Shown here: in pieces, positions 61,129-64,000 of the stretch | How the letters are laid out: every line of letters begins with the position of its first letter | How positions within the stretch are numbered: position 1 is the first letter of the stretch | DNA from: JAPLDB01 sp038206355 | Lineage (GTDB): Bacteria > Bacteroidota > Bacteroidia > AKYH767-A > 2013-40CM-41-45 | Assembly: GCA_038206355.1 (NCBI GenBank) | Contig: JBBRAY010000003.1 | Coordinates: forward strand, 75,280-139,279 | DNA: 64,000 bases | Direction of reading: 5' to 3' | The notes under the pieces: model-generated | Told to the model about the DNA's origin: nothing | The model's database searches: none | What the model saw: only the letters and a program-made list of their open reading frames with translations | Translations under genes and position numbers: made by a program

Positions 61129-61890
61129 CTACTCATCTCTCCATTCATGTCCGGTGAGGGACAGGAAGACGTCTTCGAGGTTGGCGTCTTTTACTTTTTT
61201 CAGCCGTTCGAAGCCTTTGGCAACGAGTGCGTCGATGAGCATATCGGGGGTATCGAGGGCGATGATTTTTCCTTTTTCAACAATGGCTACGCGGTCGCAG
61301 AGATTTTCGGCTTCGTCCATGTAATGTGTGGTGATGACGACCGTTGTTCCCTGCTGACGGATCTTACGGATGAGGTCCCAGAGGTTTCTGCGTGCCTGCG
61401 GGTCGAGACCGGTGGTGGGCTCATCGAGAAAAACGATTTTCGGTTTGTTGATGAGCGTGGTGCAGATGCTGAAGCGCTGTTTCTGTCCGCCGCTGAGTTC
61501 TTTATATTTTGATTTGGCGCGGTCTTCGAGTCCGACGAGTTTCAGCATTTCTTTTGCATCCACGTTCACGTTATATAATCCGGAGAAGAGTACGATGAGT
61601 TCGCTGAGTGACAATGCAGGATAATATCCTGCGGCCTGAAGTTGCACGCCGATTATATTTTTTATCGCATTGCTGTTTTTCTCCACGTTCAATCCATACA
61701 CCATTACCTCGCCTGAACTTTTCTGACGAAGTGTTTCGATGATTTCGAGCGTGGTTGTTTTTCCTGCGCCATTGGGGCCAAGCAAACCAAAGATTTCATT
61801 TTCATAAACCTCGAAGCTGATGCCATTAACAGCTTTTATTTCCGGATAATGTTTGACGAGGTTCTTAACGGTGATAACAGCTTGCGGCAT
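61129..61890 (-). CDS. ABC transporter ATP-binding protein
   Basis: 253 residues. Walker A GPNGAGKTT, signature motif LSGGQKQRFSI, Walker B KIVFLDEPTTGLD and switch His in VVITTHYMDEAE are all present. It powers export, most likely with the ABC-2 permease at 58561-59664. The family resembles DrrA/CcmA drug or polysaccharide exporters. The long repeat array follows directly after its stop. Confidence 0.95.
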   Translation of the reverse strand: MPQAVITVKNLVKHYPEIKAVNGISFEVYENEIFGLLGPNGAGKTTTLEIIETLRQKSSGEVMVYGLNVEKNSNAIKNIIGVQLQAAGYYPALSLSELIVLFSGLYNVNVDAKEMLKLVGLEDRAKSKYKELSGGQKQRFSICTTLINKPKIVFLDEPTTGLDPQARRNLWDLIRKIRQQGTTVVITTHYMDEAENLCDRVAIVEKGKIIALDTPDMLIDALVAKGFERLKKVKDANLEDVFLSLTGHEWRDE

Positions 61891-62059
61891 GTGGAATATT
61901 TTGGGTACGCGAAATTACAGAGAAAAGATCTGACGAAACTATTTTTTTCTGATTAATAATCCTGCATATATCAGATAAAAGACCCGGATATGGTGCTTAG
62001 CTTCGTTGCCGGAAAAAACAGATTGACTCAGGAAATATATTAAAACAAAAAAGCATAAT

Positions 62060-63127
62060 ATGTTCTGGGAAGCAAAAATAATTTCGCATAGGGGTGAAAA
62101 GAGAATCGCGGTTTACTTTGATCGTCGTGAAGATCTCATTGTGCGGATTAAAAAACTCGCCGATGCAAAGTGGAGTCAAACGATGAAGGCATGGCACGTC
62201 CCCGACACAGAAGAAAACAGGGGGCGATTTAAGCTGGAGCAAAAAGTAAAACTTCCGGATACAAGTTTGACAAAGATAAATTCCTTTAAGAGGTGGTTGG
62301 TCTCAAAAAGGTATAGTGGGCATACGGTGAAAACATATTGTGAAGCCCTTGTCACATTTTTAAAATACTTCAATGAGAAGGACATAGGATCAATCACGAA
62401 TGAGGATGTAATAAATTTCAACAACGATTTTATCATCAAGCGGGGGTTGTCGTCATCCTATCAGAACCAGGTAGTGAATGCGATCAAATTATTTTTCAGG
62501 GAGATAGAGGGAGCGCGCTTAGATCCCGATCTGGTTCACAGGCCTAAGAGATACAATCCGTTACCGAAGGTGTTGGCTAAAGAAGAGATCGCAGAGATCA
62601 TCAATGCACTTGACAACCTGAAGCATAAATGCATGATTAGTTTAATTTATTCGGCAGGATTGCGGAGGAGTGAGTTATTGAACATGAAAATTGCAGATAT
62701 TGACAGCAAGCGGATGGAAATACGTATCACGAATGCCAAGGGCCGGAAAGACAGGATTTGTCCGTTGAGCACGACGGTATTAAATTTACTAAGGAACTAC
62801 TTTCCGAAATACAAGCCGAAAGAATATTTATTTGAGGGACAGGACGGGGGTCAATATAGTGAGAGAAGTCTGGCGTTGGTTTTAAAGAGGGGATGTGCGT
62901 TAGCCGGTATAAAGAAAGACGTAAACCTTCACATGCTAAGGCACAGTTATGCCACACATTTACTGGAATCGGGAACAGATTTGCGGTACATTCAGGAATT
63001 GTTAGGTCATAAGAGCAGCCGGACAACGGAGATATATACTCACGTTAGTAAGAAGTCGTTGAAAGCCATCATCAGTCCACTAGACAAGCTGGACATAATA
63101 ACAAACGGGGATACGGGCGACTTCTAA
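62060..63127 (+). CDS. Tyrosine recombinase, possibly integron-type
   Basis: 355 residues. An N-terminal region of about 70 residues (MFWEAKIISHRGEKRIAVYF) that XerC/D lack is followed by a SAM-like DNA-binding domain (FKRWLVSKRYSGHTVKTYCE) and the catalytic domain. Catalytic residues: Arg202 (SAGLRRSEL), Lys227 (NAKGRKDR), His291 and Arg294 (HMLRHSYATHLL), His317 (LGHKSSRTT) and Tyr326 (EIYTHV). All are intact. It cuts and rejoins DNA at specific sites. It is followed by several inverted repeats, one of them attC-like, and by no other clear gene to the window end. It could be an integron-like integrase or a plain Xer-type recombinase. Confidence 0.88.
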   Translation: MFWEAKIISHRGEKRIAVYFDRREDLIVRIKKLADAKWSQTMKAWHVPDTEENRGRFKLEQKVKLPDTSLTKINSFKRWLVSKRYSGHTVKTYCEALVTFLKYFNEKDIGSITNEDVINFNNDFIIKRGLSSSYQNQVVNAIKLFFREIEGARLDPDLVHRPKRYNPLPKVLAKEEIAEIINALDNLKHKCMISLIYSAGLRRSELLNMKIADIDSKRMEIRITNAKGRKDRICPLSTTVLNLLRNYFPKYKPKEYLFEGQDGGQYSERSLALVLKRGCALAGIKKDVNLHMLRHSYATHLLESGTDLRYIQELLGHKSSRTTEIYTHVSKKSLKAIISPLDKLDIITNGDTGDF

Positions 63128-63171
63128 AACTTCCCGGTATATTTGCATGTATGTGTACAGAGGGAAGTTTT
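63126..63171. repeat. 10-bp inverted repeat directly after the integrase
   Basis: AAAACTTCCC (63126-63135) and GGGAAGTTTT (63162-63171) around a 26-nt loop, starting in the stop codon. It could be a terminator or a recombination site. Confidence 0.5.
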
Positions 63172-63319
63172 GGGTGAGGGGGGTTGCACATATAAGTAAG
63201 TTATATGCTATTGCCCCTAGACATCGTACACTCCTGATTGTTTTCAGGCCATTCGGGGAAATGCGCCCTGGGCACTCTGCAAGTAATAAAATTCAGGAAT
63301 ACCAATTCAGCAACGGATA

Positions 63320-63381
63320 TGCTGCATGAGAAGTTTTGAGAATAAAACTTGTTTTAATGAATCAAAACTTCTCATGCAGCA
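63320..63381. repeat. 20-bp perfect inverted repeat
   Basis: TGCTGCATGAGAAGTTTTGA (63320-63339) and its exact complement (63362-63381) around a 22-nt AT-rich loop. Confidence 0.75.
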
Positions 63382-63582
63382 AAGTTCGGGAGTTAGAATG
63401 ATAGTTGCATCTGATAAAATAGAATTTATTTTACCTGTACTTAGATGAGTTGTAAGTAACCCGGGCGATTCTATCCGAAGCCCTGACAGCAAAAGCTACA
63501 TCTCAAATCATAGATTTAAGAAATAGCTTTTACTTAAAACATCAGTCGGGAAGTGCCTCTAAGATAACCCGGGTCAACATCA

Positions 63583-63709
63583 TATAACATCGGGTTTATG
63601 AAATGGCGGCTGATGATCAAATTGGAAGTGTGTGCAATTAATCTATTTTTGTAGTAGGGGAAGGTTCGGAACATTTAATCCGCCACTTCATAAACCCGCA
63701 AAACGTTAT
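63583..63709. repeat. attC-like foldable element downstream of the integrase
   Basis: Begins TATAACATCGGGTTTATG and ends CATAAACCCGCAAAACGTTAT. Arms 63591-63609 and 63680-63698 match at 18 of 19 positions. Length (127 bp), terminal ATAAC...GTTAT, and the ending AAAACGTTAT closely parallel the element at 23877-24005. Confidence 0.55.
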
Positions 63710-64000
63710 GCGCAAGGGGGGCATTTGTATTTTCAATACAAATTTTTAGTTCAAAAATAGTTCAGGTCACTTCAACTAAATTTCTGTGTTAGTGCTTAGA
63801 AATTCGCAGGTGATGCGCTGACTTAAAATATGGCGGATATATTGGCCGGTGACAAACACTCAACTATACTTTGACATGGAATAGGTGAGGTAATGAATTT
63901 GAGTTTATTGACCCTTAGAATAATTCGTTTTCAATTCCGGCCACGGAAAAATCAATGCATAGCCGGGTTGTCAGAAAAGACAGTAAATGATTTATACTTC

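Larger units (their letters stand above)
63128..64000. other. 873-bp non-coding stretch with inverted repeats at the window end
   Basis: Holds three inverted repeats (63126-63171, 63320-63381, 63583-63709). A short open frame from ATG 63893 to the window edge (36 codons, MNLSLLTLRIIRFQF...) may be the start of a gene but shows no recognisable features. Confidence 0.5.

Noticed and set aside
62060..64000. Prophage or conjugative element marked by the recombinase
   Set aside because: No phage, mobilisation or cargo genes adjoin it within the window.

Overview
The window is chromosomal DNA from a member of the phylum Bacteroidota, probably a Chitinophagales- or Sphingobacteriales-like lineage. 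The evidence is several secreted proteins with type IX secretion (T9SS) sorting domains of types A and B, a PorP/SprF-like gene, a TonB-dependent receptor, very long PKD-repeat adhesins, starts without Shine-Dalgarno sequences, and promoter matches of the TTTG...TAnnTTTG type (best upstream of kup). No rRNA, tRNA or CRISPR array was recognised. Housekeeping genes often found near the origin (F-type ATP synthase at 1-5 kb, mnmG at 44-46 kb) and a parS-like centromere site suggest an origin-proximal location. This is inference, because dnaA and parAB are not in the window.

Layout. 1-5 kb: ATP synthase operon on the minus strand (atpZ-like, atpI-like, atpB, E, F, H, and a partial atpA), with inverted repeats in most of its spacers. 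5-15.4 kb: a type B sorted PKD protein, a secreted protein of unknown function, an EF-G paralogue lacking the catalytic His of its GTPase site, a PorP/SprF-like gene broken by an in-frame TGA, and a T9SS-sorted subtilisin. 15.4-24 kb: an accessory island. It holds the wreck of a type I restriction system (5'-truncated hsdS, intact fic, hsdR start fused to an NTF2-like domain), small genes, a chimeric cyclase/sorting-domain remnant, a large propeller-adenylate cyclase lipoprotein, and a GIY-YIG-like gene followed by an attC-like element and bounded by 34-bp direct repeats.

24.4-39.3 kb: core-like genes. These are a single-domain response regulator, a T9SS-sorted lysyl oxidase-like protein, a TlpA-like protein, rsmI, hemW, a histidine kinase, an AsmA-like protein, a Wzz-like protein, a PIG-L deacetylase and an APC permease. 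39.3-41.3 kb: a small accessory patch with an orphan antitoxin-like gene, a truncated secreted protein and a PIN-domain toxin-antitoxin pair. 41.3-53.4 kb: a thioesterase, kup, mnmG, the parS-like palindrome, and a signalling operon of TonB-dependent receptor, YfiR-like protein, hybrid kinase with three receivers, and receiver-kinase. 53.7-64 kb: a giant Gly-rich PKD protein with 489-bp internal repeats, an ABC exporter whose two genes are separated by a glycosyltransferase and repeats, and a tyrosine recombinase followed by inverted repeats including a second attC-like element.

The most notable system-level reading is an integron-like set-up: one tyrosine recombinase, two structurally similar 127-129 bp foldable elements ending in AAAACGTTAT (one directly behind the GIY-YIG gene), and a weaker third candidate by the PIN pair. 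The individual pieces are visible, but the link between them is inference. The second notable item is the parS-like site, which fills the whole 16-bp gap between the mnmG and kinase stop codons.
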